DNA from: Proteles cristata cristata
Lineage: Eukaryota; Chordata; Mammalia; Carnivora; Hyaenidae
NCBI GenBank assembly: GCA_017311185.1
Contig: JAESUZ010005169.1
Location: forward strand, 2,978,501-3,042,500
Direction of reading: 5' to 3'
Length of the DNA stretch: 64,000 nt
Numbering within the stretch: position 1 is the stretch's first letter; each line of letters starts with the position of its first letter. The notes beneath the pieces were generated by a model. It was not told the origin of the DNA, searched no databases, and saw only the letters and a program-made list of their open reading frames with translations. Below are positions 12,961 to 23,776 of the stretch, one piece after another. Position numbers and translations under genes: made by a program.

Positions 12961-13148
12961 GGGTGGCTTAGTCGTTTAAGTGTCTGACTTCAGCTTAGGT
13001 CATGGTCCCACAGTTCACGGGTTCAAGCCCTGTATTGGGCTCTGTGCTGACAGCATGGGAGTCTGGAGCCTGCTTCAGATTCTGTGTCTTCCTCCCTCTC
13101 TGTCCCTCCTCTACTTATGCTCTCTCTCTGTTCTGTTTCTCTCTCTCC

Positions 13149-13189
<41 letters not shown>

Positions 13190-13237
13190 TGTTCTCTCTC
13201 TCTCTCTCTCTCAAAAATAAATCAACATTAAAAATGA
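12961..13237 (+). mobile_element. Felid tRNA-Lys SINE with expanded CT tract
   Basis: The SINE starts at gggtggcttag, so it lacks the first nine or so bases. It has a good B-box (ggttcaagccc) and an expanded (CT)n tract at about 13139-13212 before 'aaaaataaatcaac'. The 13-bp TSD (12948-12960 and 13238-13250) differs at a few bases. The long open frames over it on both strands are Ser/Leu or Arg/Glu translations of the CT repeat, not proteins. Confidence 0.93.
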
Positions 13238-13250
13238 AAAGAATAACATA

Positions 13251-14250
13251 TATAAGAGGTGCAAAAATGAAACCAAAACCATGATTGGTTGCATCAGAAT
13301 TAAGAAGGCTAGATTTAGAGGTTGTAGATCTCAGAATTTTTTGTTCATTTTCTTCTTCAGAGGCATGGGCCCTCTTCTGAATATTGGATTCACAAAAATA
13401 ACTTTCCTGCTTGCTCAAGTTCTAACTCCTTCCCATCCTGTGTATCAATTTTAATATTTTCTAAACCAGCTACCTTTGAAGAAACTTGGAGATATTTTCT
13501 TTTACTCCAAATTATCAGGATTGAAAAAATTTTTAACTTGTTTCTAATTTTTCATGTATTCATATAGAACACTAATTTTATATTTGTGACAATTTTTCTT
13601 AATTTTATTTCTAAATATGTTATGATTTAATTTAAATTATAGCCATTTGTGTCTTTTTTTAAATTCTTACCCTTTACTTTCATTGAGTATTTTAGTTTCC
13701 TTTATTTGCATTTTAGAAAGCAAAATTTAGGGTAATACAGATAACATCCTTACCTTTTAGATATTTCTTATCTCATATATTTTTGAAAAGATACCTTTTA
13801 ATCTCTTTACTGCTTATTTTAATGTTACAGTAAACATAATTACCTTATCTAAAAATTATTTTTAAGAATTATAGAACCTGGCTTAAATCCTTGTGCATAT
13901 AAGCCCTCAAAGACTCCACTATACCTAATACCAAGGGAAAATGTAGACCCCTCATTTTCTGATAAAGTGATAATAAACATATAGAAAAATGCACACTCAG
14001 GAACAAATAAATATTCAATTGTTATGTAATTTATCTGAAAGCAATGATAGTATCTATGTTTTATCCAGACTTATCTGAAGAATAAATTTATGGAGCTTAG
14101 AGAAAGCTTCATGGAACAGGGTATTATCTTGAGACTATGCACCATACAATATTTGAAATTACTAATTTATACAAAATTATAAGTTGTTTTAAAATTTTGA
14201 GAAATGCCCTTTATAACAAACATTTCTTTAAGTTTACAGTTGCAACTTAA
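13251..14250. other. AT-rich unique sequence
   Basis: Nothing is recognised. No exon-like or RNA-like signal. Confidence 0.45.
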
Positions 14251-14265
14251 AAAATCTGAATCTTG

Positions 14266-14462
14266 GAGCTCCTGGGTGGCTCTGTGTCTGACTTTGGTTA
14301 AGGCCATGATTTCATGGTTTTTGGGTTCAAGCCCTACATCAGGATCTGTGTTGACAGCTCAGAGCCTGGAGCCTGTTTTTGGATTCTGCATCTCCCTTTC
14401 TCTCTGCCCTCCCCTGCTTATGCTCTGTCTCTCAAAAATAAACATTAAAAGTGTTTATTTTA
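14266..14462 (+). mobile_element. Felid tRNA-Lys SINE with internal deletion
   Basis: 'agctcctgggtggctctgtgtctgactttgg' shows loss of the segment that normally carries the A-box spacer. The rest is in order, ending 'ctcaaaaataaacatt'. A 15-bp TSD with one mismatch flanks it (14251-14265 and 14463-14477). Confidence 0.93.
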
Positions 14463-14587
14463 AAAATATGAATCTTGCTCTAAATACATATGGTCTGTGA
14501 ACATTTTTTTTTAAATCTAACTTTAGCTCAATTCAATTTCATTAGGAGTGACTATAATGTAATAATATCCATTCAGAAATATTTTTT

Positions 14588-14771
14588 TAAGTTTATTTAT
14601 TATTTATTTTGAGAGAGAGAGAGACCATGAGTGGGGATTGAGGGGACTGAGAGAGAGGGAGAAAGAGAATACTAAGCAAGTTCCATGCTCAGCACAGAGC
14701 CAGATGTGGGACTCCATCCCATGACCATGATATCATGACTTGAGATAACTGACTGAGCCACCGAGTCATCT
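14588..14771 (-). mobile_element. Felid tRNA-Lys SINE, old copy
   Basis: Reverse-oriented, with a perfect 14-bp TSD (cagaaatatttttt, 14574-14587 and 14772-14785) despite a diverged body (gccaccgagtcatct at the head end). Confidence 0.92.
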
Positions 14772-14785
14772 CAGAAATATTTTTT

Positions 14786-15109
14786 GATAAATAAGAGGTT
14801 TTGTGATAGATTATACTCCTTCTTGTTGATCAGGATCTAACAGAAAATGTACTAGGAAGTCAAAAGAGCCATCAAATTGTAGTGTCTGCTTAGATGTATT
14901 GATGATCCTCATCTTTGCTGTCTTAGATTTGTCTTTGATTTCCACAATGCCTGGGTCCATGCTTTCACCAATGGATGATCTTTGAACAGGATCTTAGACT
15001 CCACCGCTCTCTACCACTCACTTCATTATACCCTTTTGATAACAATCCAACCATGGATGCACTCAACTATCCTATTTCTTCATGCTTGTATCCAAAGAGA
15101 CAGAGAGAT
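14786..15109. other. Unique sequence
   Basis: Nothing is recognised. Confidence 0.4.
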
Positions 15110-15402
15110 TATTTTTTTTAATTTGAGAGAGAGAGGGGGAGGGAGAGAGAGAGAGAGAGAGAGACAGAGAGGGAGAGAGAGAGAGAGGGAGACAGAGAGG
15201 GAGAGAGAGAGAGAGAGGGAGGGAGGGAGAGAGGGAGGGAGAGAGAGAGCAAGCATGATCAGGAAAGGGGAAAAGAGAGGAGAGAGAGAATCTTAAGCAG
15301 GGCCCACACCTAGCAAGGATCCCGATCCCAGGACTCTAGGATCACGACCTCAGCCAAAATCAAGAGTTGGAGGCTCAACTGACTAAGCCACCCAGGAACC
15401 CA
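15110..15402 (-). mobile_element. Felid tRNA-Lys SINE with large GA microsatellite
   Basis: The reverse-oriented head 'ctaagccacccaggaaccc' is preceded by a GA-rich middle grown to about 160 bp (about 15120-15290) of mixed GAGA/GGGA units. The 104-aa Arg/Glu-rich frame crossing it is repeat translation. No clean TSD is seen. Confidence 0.88.
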
Positions 15403-16030
15403 CCCCAGAAGAATACTAGGTTACTTAAAATGGGATTTTTTGATGATTAGTCTGGTGCAGATGCAGAATAGCACTATGAAGTGGCAATATGAAAGGTGAA
15501 GATTTATCATACTCCAAGTCCTAGAAGTAGGGGTGCATGGCACACCACAGAGGCAGTAAAATGTGAGAAGTACCAGGGCAGTGGGCTCAACCAAGCAGAT
15601 GGGGAGCTGAGAGAGAGAGGACTCATGATGGTCAGGGTGGAGTACTTAAGCAAACGGCCTGAGGGGATTTTACTTATAAGTTTGAATGTCATTAACTCAG
15701 GACAGACAAGAAAGGGAATTTGTATCAGGGAACAGCCAGCTTTATCACACTGGTGCACCTGGTCACCTACGCAGGATGATTAAAGCCTGTTTGTGGGAAT
15801 GTTGAGGCATTAGGAAACTATAAAGTTTAAAAAGATTTTTAATATGAGGGTGCAAATTTCTACAGAAATTCACAGCATGATGATTTGACTCAGCTTCAGA
15901 TCCATAATCAAAATTTCTAAATTTGGCAAATTAGTGAGTTCCCTGGTCAAGTTACTCTGTTACTCTCCACAATAGTCATTTTATTCTTTTTACTCTTCAA
16001 ATATATCTCTCACTCTTATTTACCTTTTTA
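15403..16030. other. Unique sequence with overlapping opposite-strand frames
   Basis: Frames at 15496-15783 (+) and 15507-15758 (-) overlap almost completely. Neither shows a known domain, an initiation context of note or splice signals. The local base composition is a little richer in GC than the surroundings. Confidence 0.4.
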
Positions 16031-16046
16031 TCCTTATATCATTTAA

Positions 16047-16256
16047 TTTTTTTAAAAAAAATGTTTATTTATTTTGAGGGAGAGAGACATAGAGCGTGAG
16101 CAGGGGAGGGGCAGAGATACGGAGACACAGAATCTGAAACAGGCTCCTGGCTCTGAGCTGTCAGCACAGAGCCTAACGTGGGGGCTCAAACTCATGAACC
16201 ATGAGATCATAACCTCAGCTGAAGTCCGATGCTTAATTGAGCCACCCAGGCACCCC
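16047..16256 (-). mobile_element. Felid tRNA-Lys SINE, full length
   Basis: Reverse-oriented, ending gagccacccaggcaccc. Its 'gctgtcagcacagagcc' segment marks the older 'tgacag' type. The TSD is about 15 bp with one mismatch (16031-16046 and 16257-16272). Confidence 0.94.
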
Positions 16257-16479
16257 TCCTTCTATCATTTTAAAGTAAAAGAATCATCCTCTTTCTAACA
16301 GTAATCATTTCACTATCATTTAATATACATATTATGTAATTTTTTGTTTGTTTTTCCTCTATTTCTCAAAATGGCCAGTCACACTGATTTTAAACCATAT
16401 TCTTATTTAAGCAAAGCAACTTTATTCCACTAGTTATTTCCGTCTAGCTACATACTTGTCTCTCTTAGCCATGCTACAC

Positions 16480-16482
16480 ACA

Positions 16483-16521
<39 letters not shown>
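16480..16521 (+). repeat. (CA)n microsatellite
   Basis: About 20 dinucleotide units, with one interruption near the start (cacactcacaca). Likely to be length-variable. Confidence 0.97.
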
Positions 16522-16523
<2 letters not shown>

Positions 16524-17059
16524 CTTATCAATATTACAACTTTATTTTCTTATTTTCACTCACATTTTTATCCACTATGACATCTGGTCCATCAATTTAG
16601 TGAATATGATTTTTCTAAAGTCACTAATTACCCAAACTTGTCTTTAGGAATAAAGAACTACTATCTCCATAGTAATTGGTAAAATAACAAAGTACTTCTG
16701 TCCCGAGACACACCCCCTTCCAATCTTTCCCCCTTCTTGCCATTGGCATCAGCTTCACCTTATGTAGACGTTTGCTAAACTCTCCAAGAACCTGCAACTA
16801 AAAGATTGCTTGTCATAATGAGGTACCTAGGGCCCTGCTCTAGCCTTACAACTACTATCTGATCAGTCCTCCATATTACATAGTTGTTCATTGTTTGGAG
16901 TACATTTTCTGTCAATTTCCTTTCTTTCATAAATGCAACATATACATTTTTTAATACATAAGTTTTCTTGTATTTGCAGTCACATAGCTCTCCTGGTATC
17001 CTCTTGACGATGTCTTTTTCCTTGAAAAAGACTCAGTATGTTCTTGATATTCCACTTTA
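16522..17059. other. Unique sequence
   Basis: Nothing is firmly recognised. The part near 16700-16830 might be the start of the L2 element that follows. Confidence 0.4.
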
Positions 17060-18010
17060 TGTTCTTATTTTCTTTTTACCTTGAGAGTTCAACTCTACTT
17101 TTTATACTTTATATGCAACTTTAGACCTTCTCTTCTTTTAACTTTCTGGCTTCCTAGGCAATTTTATATATGTATATCTCTAGCTCACTGGTCATGTATA
17201 AATGGTAACTCACAAATTTATATCCTCAGCCCAGCAATTTCATTTAATCTTCAGTCTTGTATATTCAATTGTTTCATTAAAATGTTTACTTGGTTGCCTC
17301 AAAAAGAACTCATACCAACTTGTCCGAAACAGAACTCATCATTTCTTCTCACTCAAATCTGTTCTAATTAATGAATTATCCTTCAATTCATTCAATAAAT
17401 GACCATTGATTTCTTTCTTGATATCTTTTTCCTTCTACCCATATCTTCAATATTTTTAATACCTATCATTTTTACCTAAATCTAAAAAGCCTATATTTTG
17501 CTCCTAGACTATTTCTATAGTTTTACAGGAGGTCTACTTATTCCACTTTCCACTGCTTGCCACACAACAAACATTAAACTCCAAAATCAGTAAAATCTTC
17601 CCAGGTCAACATTCCAAAGGCCCTCTGTTGCTCTTGATTTAAGGACAACAGCATGCTATACGAACTCTTATATATTTGGCCCAACCTTTTTCACTAGCCT
17701 TCAGTTACTCCTTTCTCACCTTCATGGCCATCACTATAGGCATACTTACCTCTTGTAGCTCCATGTTCCCTTACGCTAATGGGTCATTACAAGTTATTCT
17801 CACTCCTGGCAATGGTCTTTCAAACAATCTTTCTAAACTCCAGTTAAGCGATTTGTTTAGCTAATTACCATCTATCTTTCAGGCCTCAGCTCAATTATCT
17901 GTGAATTCTCAAAGTTCATTACATTAGCGTAATTTCTTAACACCATGTAATGCCCCTACATCACAATTATCGTTATAATTTTATAATAATTTAGGTTCTT
18001 CTATGCATGG
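17060..18010 (+). mobile_element. Ancient L2 LINE fragment
   Basis: Degraded, but the expected L2 order is visible: 'atctctagctc', 'tgcctcaaaaagaactcat...tccgaaacagaactcatcatttc' (the 'leucine-zipper-like' ORF end region), 'attccaaaggccctctgttgc', 'ggcccaacc...cactagccttcagttactcct', 'cctggcaatggtctt', 'caggcctcagctcaa'. This matches the L2 ORF2 C-terminal and 3' region. Frames in it are remnants without function. Confidence 0.6.
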
Positions 18011-19221
18011 AGATAGAGATCCAATAACTAAATTCACACTATATAATAGTAATGAGTACACATACTAGCTGTATGTGTAAAATGCTAAAATACTAAATGT
18101 ATTTTGGTACTGTAAAATACTGTAAGATACTAAAAATGGTAAGGGATGGATGGCATCCTGTAACTAAACCCATTAATAATTTTGCAGACAAATATATAAG
18201 TATTCATTCCAAGTTGGACCAGTGAAAGATATATATTCCTACAATCTTGCTATCAGCTTTGATAAGATTTTGTCAACAAACAAATTTTAGAGCTAAAATA
18301 ACGAATAAATAAATAAGAAAGAAAGGGAAGAAGAAAAGAGAGAAGGAAGGAAGGTATTTGAGAGATTTTAGCTTTCTTGAGATTGAGATATATGCATTCC
18401 AACTTTTACATCTATATATTGAAATTTATCATTTCACTGAAATAATATGAAAAAGAAGGAAACTGAAAGATGCATTTAAAAATTATTTACAACCCAATTT
18501 TGAGGTCAATTTATATGTGCAGTTGATTTCCATTGTTACTTTCAATTTAATCCAATAATATCCCTTTGCTATAACATAACCAAGGTAATAAAATGGAAAA
18601 TTATGTATGATATATGCATTCTCTCTCACCATTTATAACATCTCTGAAACCATTTTGATATGGTATATTTTATATTTAATGTTCTTATCACTAGAAAGTC
18701 TTAGAATATTTTAATGGAGTTAGATTTAATTTACTTCATCCTCTTCTTTTCCTGTCCATGAGAAATAATATTTTTTTATTATTTTGATTAATTATTTCCC
18801 TAGTTTATTAACACTTTGAAATAGGTAAATTCATGGAAACTGGTTAAAGAGTTCAATGTTTCTATTGAGGTGTAATCTTTCACAGTACAATAATAAGGCC
18901 ATTTTTATAGAAGTGTGAAGTAGTCAAGCATTGTTTTAAGTAAAAACATCATTCTAGAAGGCATGCTAGGTGATGACAGCCTGTTTCAGATCATGTTAAT
19001 TTTTTAAACATCCTTACAGAATTGTTTTCGCTTACGAATTTATTACAAAGCACAATGACTTACAGAAAAAAGACCGTTATAGTCATTGTGTGGTAAAGAA
19101 ATGCTACTTAATAAATATGTAATGAAAATAATTAAGTTTAATTAAAGGAAAACAAAGTTTTTAAAAGGTTTTGAATTGACTTGAGAAACAGGAATTTGTG
19201 ATTATTTATTTAGTAGAGTTT

Positions 19222-19222
<1 letters not shown>
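18011..19222. other. AT-rich unique sequence
   Basis: Contains a purine-only run at about 18307-18352 (aagaaagaaagggaagaag type). Otherwise nothing is recognised. Confidence 0.45.

Positions 19223-19253
<31 letters not shown>
19223..19253 (+). repeat. (GT)n microsatellite
   Basis: About 15 uninterrupted GT units following 'tttac'. Confidence 0.96.
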
Positions 19254-19255
<2 letters not shown>

Positions 19256-20795
19256 GTCCTTCATCTCCATATTGGCTCATATGAGAAATTGCAAGACATA
19301 ACTAGAAGAGCCAAAACTATCAATCAAAAAGGAAGAAAAGAAATAAACTGATCTTATATTAAAAATTTGACTATTACTTAAAGCAAACATTTATATGGAC
19401 TAAATATTTGAATTGTGACCCCCTCATCTGACTCAAAACCCATGCTATTGATCTATATATATTAGCTTATATCTGCAAGTACAAGAAATGATAGAACGAT
19501 ATTTAATGGATCAACAGTTTTCAAAAGGAGATAATGGAAACTCAAAGTCATTAACAATTGCAATAAAGAAAAAAAAATTTTTAATTACAATATTTAATTC
19601 AAGAAAGTCCGTGGTAGGACTTAGAGATTATGAACAACAATAAGTTCAATAACTTTGGGTAGAGAAAAAATTTGTGATCACAAAATTTGCTTGGATTAAA
19701 AAGGATGGCTGCTTAATTTTTCCAAGCAACGAGGGGCATATTAAGCATAGAAGTTACTGCAGAATATTGCATTAAAGAGAGAATTCTTCCAAAAATAAAA
19801 GTAAAAGGTAAATTAATGAGTGTTATAAAAAATCAAGACAATTGTGAAGCTTAACATAAGGTTTCTAGAAGAAGAAAAGAGCAAATAAAGGAAAATTTTT
19901 GAAGAAAGAGTATTACATACTTTTCACTGGAGTTAAAAACGGAGGCTCATCAACTATGAGAAAAATTAACAAAATGAAAGGGAAAAGGACCATTCTAAAA
20001 ATGTGTGATTATCTTTAAACTATTTTGAGCATGGAGTATACATTGATCCCATCATTGTCTGATAAATAGGGAGCTTAAGAAACATATTTGAGGGCATTCG
20101 GCAGTCTTTAGAAAGTACCAGAAATAAAAATAAAGACTAATGGTTACACTGACTTACACACAGGAAAATTATATAATAATGATAATAAATCTCTCTTTTA
20201 TAGAATATTTCTTTACTAAGTGCACACTGTCATTACAAAAATTATTTGTTCTCTTATCATTATAGTAGGAGAAAGTCATTACTTCCACCACTATTACCAA
20301 TTGAAAGGAAAGGTCAAGTGAACTGTTGAAAGATTGGCAGTGGGACTGAAAATAAAAGCAAGAGCTTTTAAAATTAAATTTCAGTCACTGTACTTAAAGT
20401 GAAAAATAAATCTGAATATGGAAAACTGGATTTTTTTCTGAAGTGACTCATCAAAGAGACAGAAAATGTTCTAGTCAATAATTTAAGTATATCCAAAGGT
20501 ATTTTTTCAAAAGAATTATCTGAAACAATAAAATAAATGTTTTAAAAAGTTTGAATATTGTAAAATAGTCATAGTGGTATAATCTCAAAACTTTTCAGTT
20601 GAATTACATACTGTCTCATTCTGGCTTCATATAAACTGGCCAGCAATCCTAGTATTGACTCAGCTTCATCTTCACTATGGTTAGATCTCTCTGTGACAAT
20701 TAAGGAATCATCACAGAGTTAGTTCATTTGATCTGCAACTACTATAACTCTAACAAAAGTGATGTTTATATTACAGGGTAAAAACTGCCTCATTT
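19254..20795. other. AT-rich unique sequence
   Basis: No repeat or gene is recognised over about 1.5 kb. Short open frames are absent. Confidence 0.45.
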
Positions 20796-20815
20796 CTAAT
20801 TTTTACACTATAAAT

Positions 20816-21030
20816 TTTTTTTAATGCTTTTTTATTTATTTCTAGGAGAGAGAGAGAGACAGCGTGAGCAGGGGAGGATCAGAGAGAGAGGGAGTCACAG
20901 ACTGAAACAGGCTCCAGGCTCTGAGCTGGCAGTCAGCACAGAGCCCGACGCGGGGCTCGAACCCACGAACCGCGAGATCATGACCTAAGCGAAAGTCGGA
21001 CGCATAACCGACTAAGCCACCCAGGTGCCC
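20816..21030 (-). mobile_element. Young felid SINE, 20-bp perfect TSD
   Basis: Near-consensus copy of the young subfamily: 'tttatttctaggagagag', 'gagctggcagtcagcacag', 'cccgacgcggggctcgaaccc', 'ctaagcgaaagtcgg', 'gactaagccacccaggtgccc'. The 20-bp TSD (20796-20815 and 21031-21050) is perfect. The CpGs are still intact, so the insertion is recent. Confidence 0.97.
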
Positions 21031-21050
21031 CTAATTTTTACACTATAAAT

Positions 21051-21410
21051 ATTTCTATTTATTTCTGTGTAATGACGAAAATAATACAAAATTTTAATTA
21101 AAAACACTATCAATGGAGGCAGACCTCTGTTTATGCTCAGATGTGATTATAAATACATAGCATGAGAATTTCTTAAGCATTATTGCTTTATGCATATCAT
21201 ATAAGATTCCACCATGCATACAAGCTGGCATTTACTTAAACAACAACAAAAAACTTTCATCATTTTCAAAATCACTTATCTTACTTTATTATTATTTAGG
21301 ATAGTTTCTAAATATCAAATGAAAAATTACACGAATTAATAATAATTATTAAATTGTAAAGATTTTCCTATCATAGTGCAGTATCTGAGCATGGGTATGA
21401 TCTGACTGTT
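21051..21410. other. Unique AT-rich sequence
   Basis: Nothing is recognised. Confidence 0.4.
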
Positions 21411-21452
21411 AGAAATTTAGAGAAAAAAAAAAAAACTTTAAAAAAAAAAAAA

Positions 21453-21668
21453 GGGGCACCTGGGTGGCTTAGTCGGTTAAGCGTCTGACTTTCGCTTGGG
21501 TCATGATCTCGCGGTTTGTGGGTACGAGCCCCGCGTTGGGCTCTGTGCTGACTGCCAGCTCAGAGCTTGGAGCCTGTTTCAGTCTGTGACTCCCTCTCTC
21601 TCTGACCCTCCCCTGCTCACGCTGTCTCTCTCTCTCCTAGAAATAAATAAAACATTAAAAAAGTTTTT
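21453..21668 (+). mobile_element. Young felid SINE inside an A-rich insert
   Basis: Young-subfamily SINE (gactttcgcttgggtcatg, ctgactgccagctcagag, cctagaaataaata). It sits inside a duplicated A-rich block: A(12-13) cttt A(12+) lies on its left (21423-21452) and again on its right (21669-21700). A second duplicated sequence, agaaatttagagaa, flanks the whole (21411-21424 and 21700-21713). This looks like a SINE inserted into an earlier A-rich insertion. Confidence 0.93.
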
Positions 21669-21713
21669 AAAAAAAAAAAACTTTAAAAAAAAAAAAAAAA
21701 GAAATTTAGAGAA

Positions 21714-22133
21714 CAGCCAGGAAGACAACGTGAGCTGTCAGATACGGATTTGCTGAGGGCGGTGGAATAGGCATAATAAATGATTAAAAGAATACCATGT
21801 TGAATGCCTAATTTTAATGTAAAATAGATATATACCTACATATTTGGCTCTAACTTTTCAAGACGTTAAGTTTAAACGCTGACAAACAACCTGACAAGAG
21901 AAAGCTATCAACAGGGATGCTTCTATAGGGAAAACAAAGCAAGATTTAGTCTTCTTCCATAAAAGACTAACTAGCCAAAAATATTGGGAAAATGACTAAA
22001 AAACTTTGAGAGAAAATATAATAGTTCTATAATTTTATTATCACAAAAGTTCTTATGTGTCCAAACCATAATAACACTGAGATGCTTAAAGAATCCAAAG
22101 GTATTGTAGGTACATGTCCACGCCAAATGTTGA
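21714..22133. other. Unique sequence
   Basis: Nothing is recognised. Confidence 0.4.
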
Positions 22134-22232
22134 CTGTTATAAGGAAGTGTTAAATCACTATATTGTGCACCTGAAATTAATATTACACTGTATGTTAACT
22201 AACTGTAAATTAAATAAAAACTTTTTAAAAAT
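22134..22232 (+). mobile_element. L1 3' end, severely 5'-truncated
   Basis: 'gactgttataaggaagtgttaaatcac', 'tattgtgcacctgaaattaat' and 'acactgtatgttaactaactg', followed by an A-rich tail, is the terminal 3'UTR of a carnivore-age L1. The same end occurs at 37110-37200. Confidence 0.88.
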
Positions 22233-22847
22233 TACTAAAACCAGAGGATGAATCCTAATAGACACGATAGAAATAAGATATCGCTACATGAAAATGATAC
22301 TAAAGAGCACTGAATCTACAGGTAGGCAAAATAAGACTCAATCTTCTTTGAATATCATTTCAAAGCAAATATTAATGATGAAAATAATTCCTGAAAACAT
22401 TTTTTTAATGTAATGTGCTTTATTTTTCAAATGTATAGTATTGGATGTTAATGTATATTAATATGATATTTATATTGTTAATAAAACTGATGGAAGAGAA
22501 AATGTGTAAAAAAATGTTAGGAGCAAAAATAACCTAATCTTCTTATCTTCACATAGAAAATATGTGTGTATTTTATCAATGATAAGTTTGAAACTTCCAA
22601 ATAAAATATAAATAATTTTTAAATAAAATATAAAATTATAATAGAAAACAAAGAAATCAAAGATATATCAAGTAGAAATTTTAAAAGAAAAATAGTTTGT
22701 ATGGAAAAAAGCAGGAGGCAAAGTTTTCAGTCTTGACAATTCTAGGAAAAAATGAATTAGCATTAGAATAAAATTATACAAAATTCACTATGAAGAAGAA
22801 ATAACTTTTTGTAGATTAAGAAATGAAAATCTGAGCAGGCAACAAGT
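22233..22847. other. AT-rich unique sequence
   Basis: Nothing is recognised up to the L1/LTR chimera. Confidence 0.4.
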
Positions 22848-22937
22848 CCAACAAGTTGGACAACTTAGAAGAAATGGACAAATTCCTAAACACACACTCA
22901 CTACCAACATTTATCCGGAAGAGAGAGAAAATCTGAA
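22848..22937 (+). mobile_element. Isolated L1 ORF2 segment (upstream of RT core)
   Basis: About 90 bp from 'caacaagttggacaac' to 'gaaaatctgaa'. It aligns with 32680-32770 of the full-length L1 and with 24645-24730 of the adjacent L1 body. It stops abruptly at the LTR fragment. In an intact L1 this segment lies about 900 bp downstream of the sequence that follows the LTR, so the order is not collinear. Confidence 0.85.
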
Positions 22938-23776
22938 CTGGGGCTCAACTTTATTTTATCATTAAGTGTTTGGGGGACGGCACAGAAGTGGCATTTGCCT
23001 TAGACAATGATTTCTGATAACAAACTTCTTTGATATGTAAGAATTTCCCAGAACATAGATTTGCAGAAGACTCATGGATAACCTTTATCAACAGTGACTG
23101 AGGTAGGGGATTTAGATTCTTATCCTATGGGGAAGGGAGGTATCTTTAACATACCAGACAAAGTTTTTAGCATAAAAAGGGTGAAGTTACTTCTTTGTGG
23201 GCAGAGGTCAATAGTTTGTTTAAGGTGGAAGTATCAAGAAAAACATGTCTTTCAGGGAACACCTTTGCTCCCATAATCACAAAAGAAGAAGTTCCTCAAC
23301 AGGTTCCTTCCCAGGGATCTATCAGCATATTCAAGGCCAGAATAAGTCACTCACAAGATGCTCCAAGCAGGAGCAATTGGGTGGGGGTGGATATCTGTCC
23401 TTAACTCTAAATTAGGCTCTTTGTCTCAGGGCCAGACTCAATTGTAACTCTGTGTTCTTAGCCCTCTTTATTATGTAAGTCTTGAATCTGTAAGGCCCAT
23501 AGGAAGAGCCCTTTGACAATCATCCACAATGCTTTCATCTGAAGTCTCTTTTGGAAAGGCAGGAATATGCTTTTCCTTATGAGCAATCTGTGTGGGGAAT
23601 ATTAGTCTGATCTGGAATACTGTGAGGCCTGGTCAATATCAGCAGCCTCACTTCCAACTTGAGCCAGTAGTAGCAGCCAGAGATACCAGTTTTTGTTTCT
23701 TATGGCAGGAGCTGTGCAAACACTACCATTTCCTCGTTGTGACTGTCATTCAGGGAGGGCAATGCAGCTCCCAGCA
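22938..23776 (-). mobile_element. ERV LTR fragment, U3 only
   Basis: This is the reverse complement of the solo LTR at 61592-62382. Shared blocks include the 'ggcacagaagtggcatttgcc' region, 'acaatgatttctgataac', 'tttagcataaaaagggtgaag', 'tcagcatattcaaggccagaataa' and 'gaggcctggtcaatatcagcagcctc'. Its right edge is exactly the LTR 5' terminus (tgctgggagc on the minus strand). Its left edge is cut near the predicted U3/R border, so R and U5 are missing. The frames at 23094-23783 are chance. Confidence 0.88.

Noticed and set aside
13023..13418. 131-codon minus-strand frame rich in Arg and Glu
   Set aside because: It is the translation of the (CT)n tract and SINE body at 12961-13237, not a protein gene.
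14982..15296. 104-codon plus-strand frame rich in Arg and Glu
   Set aside because: It is produced by the GA microsatellite inside the SINE at 15110-15402.
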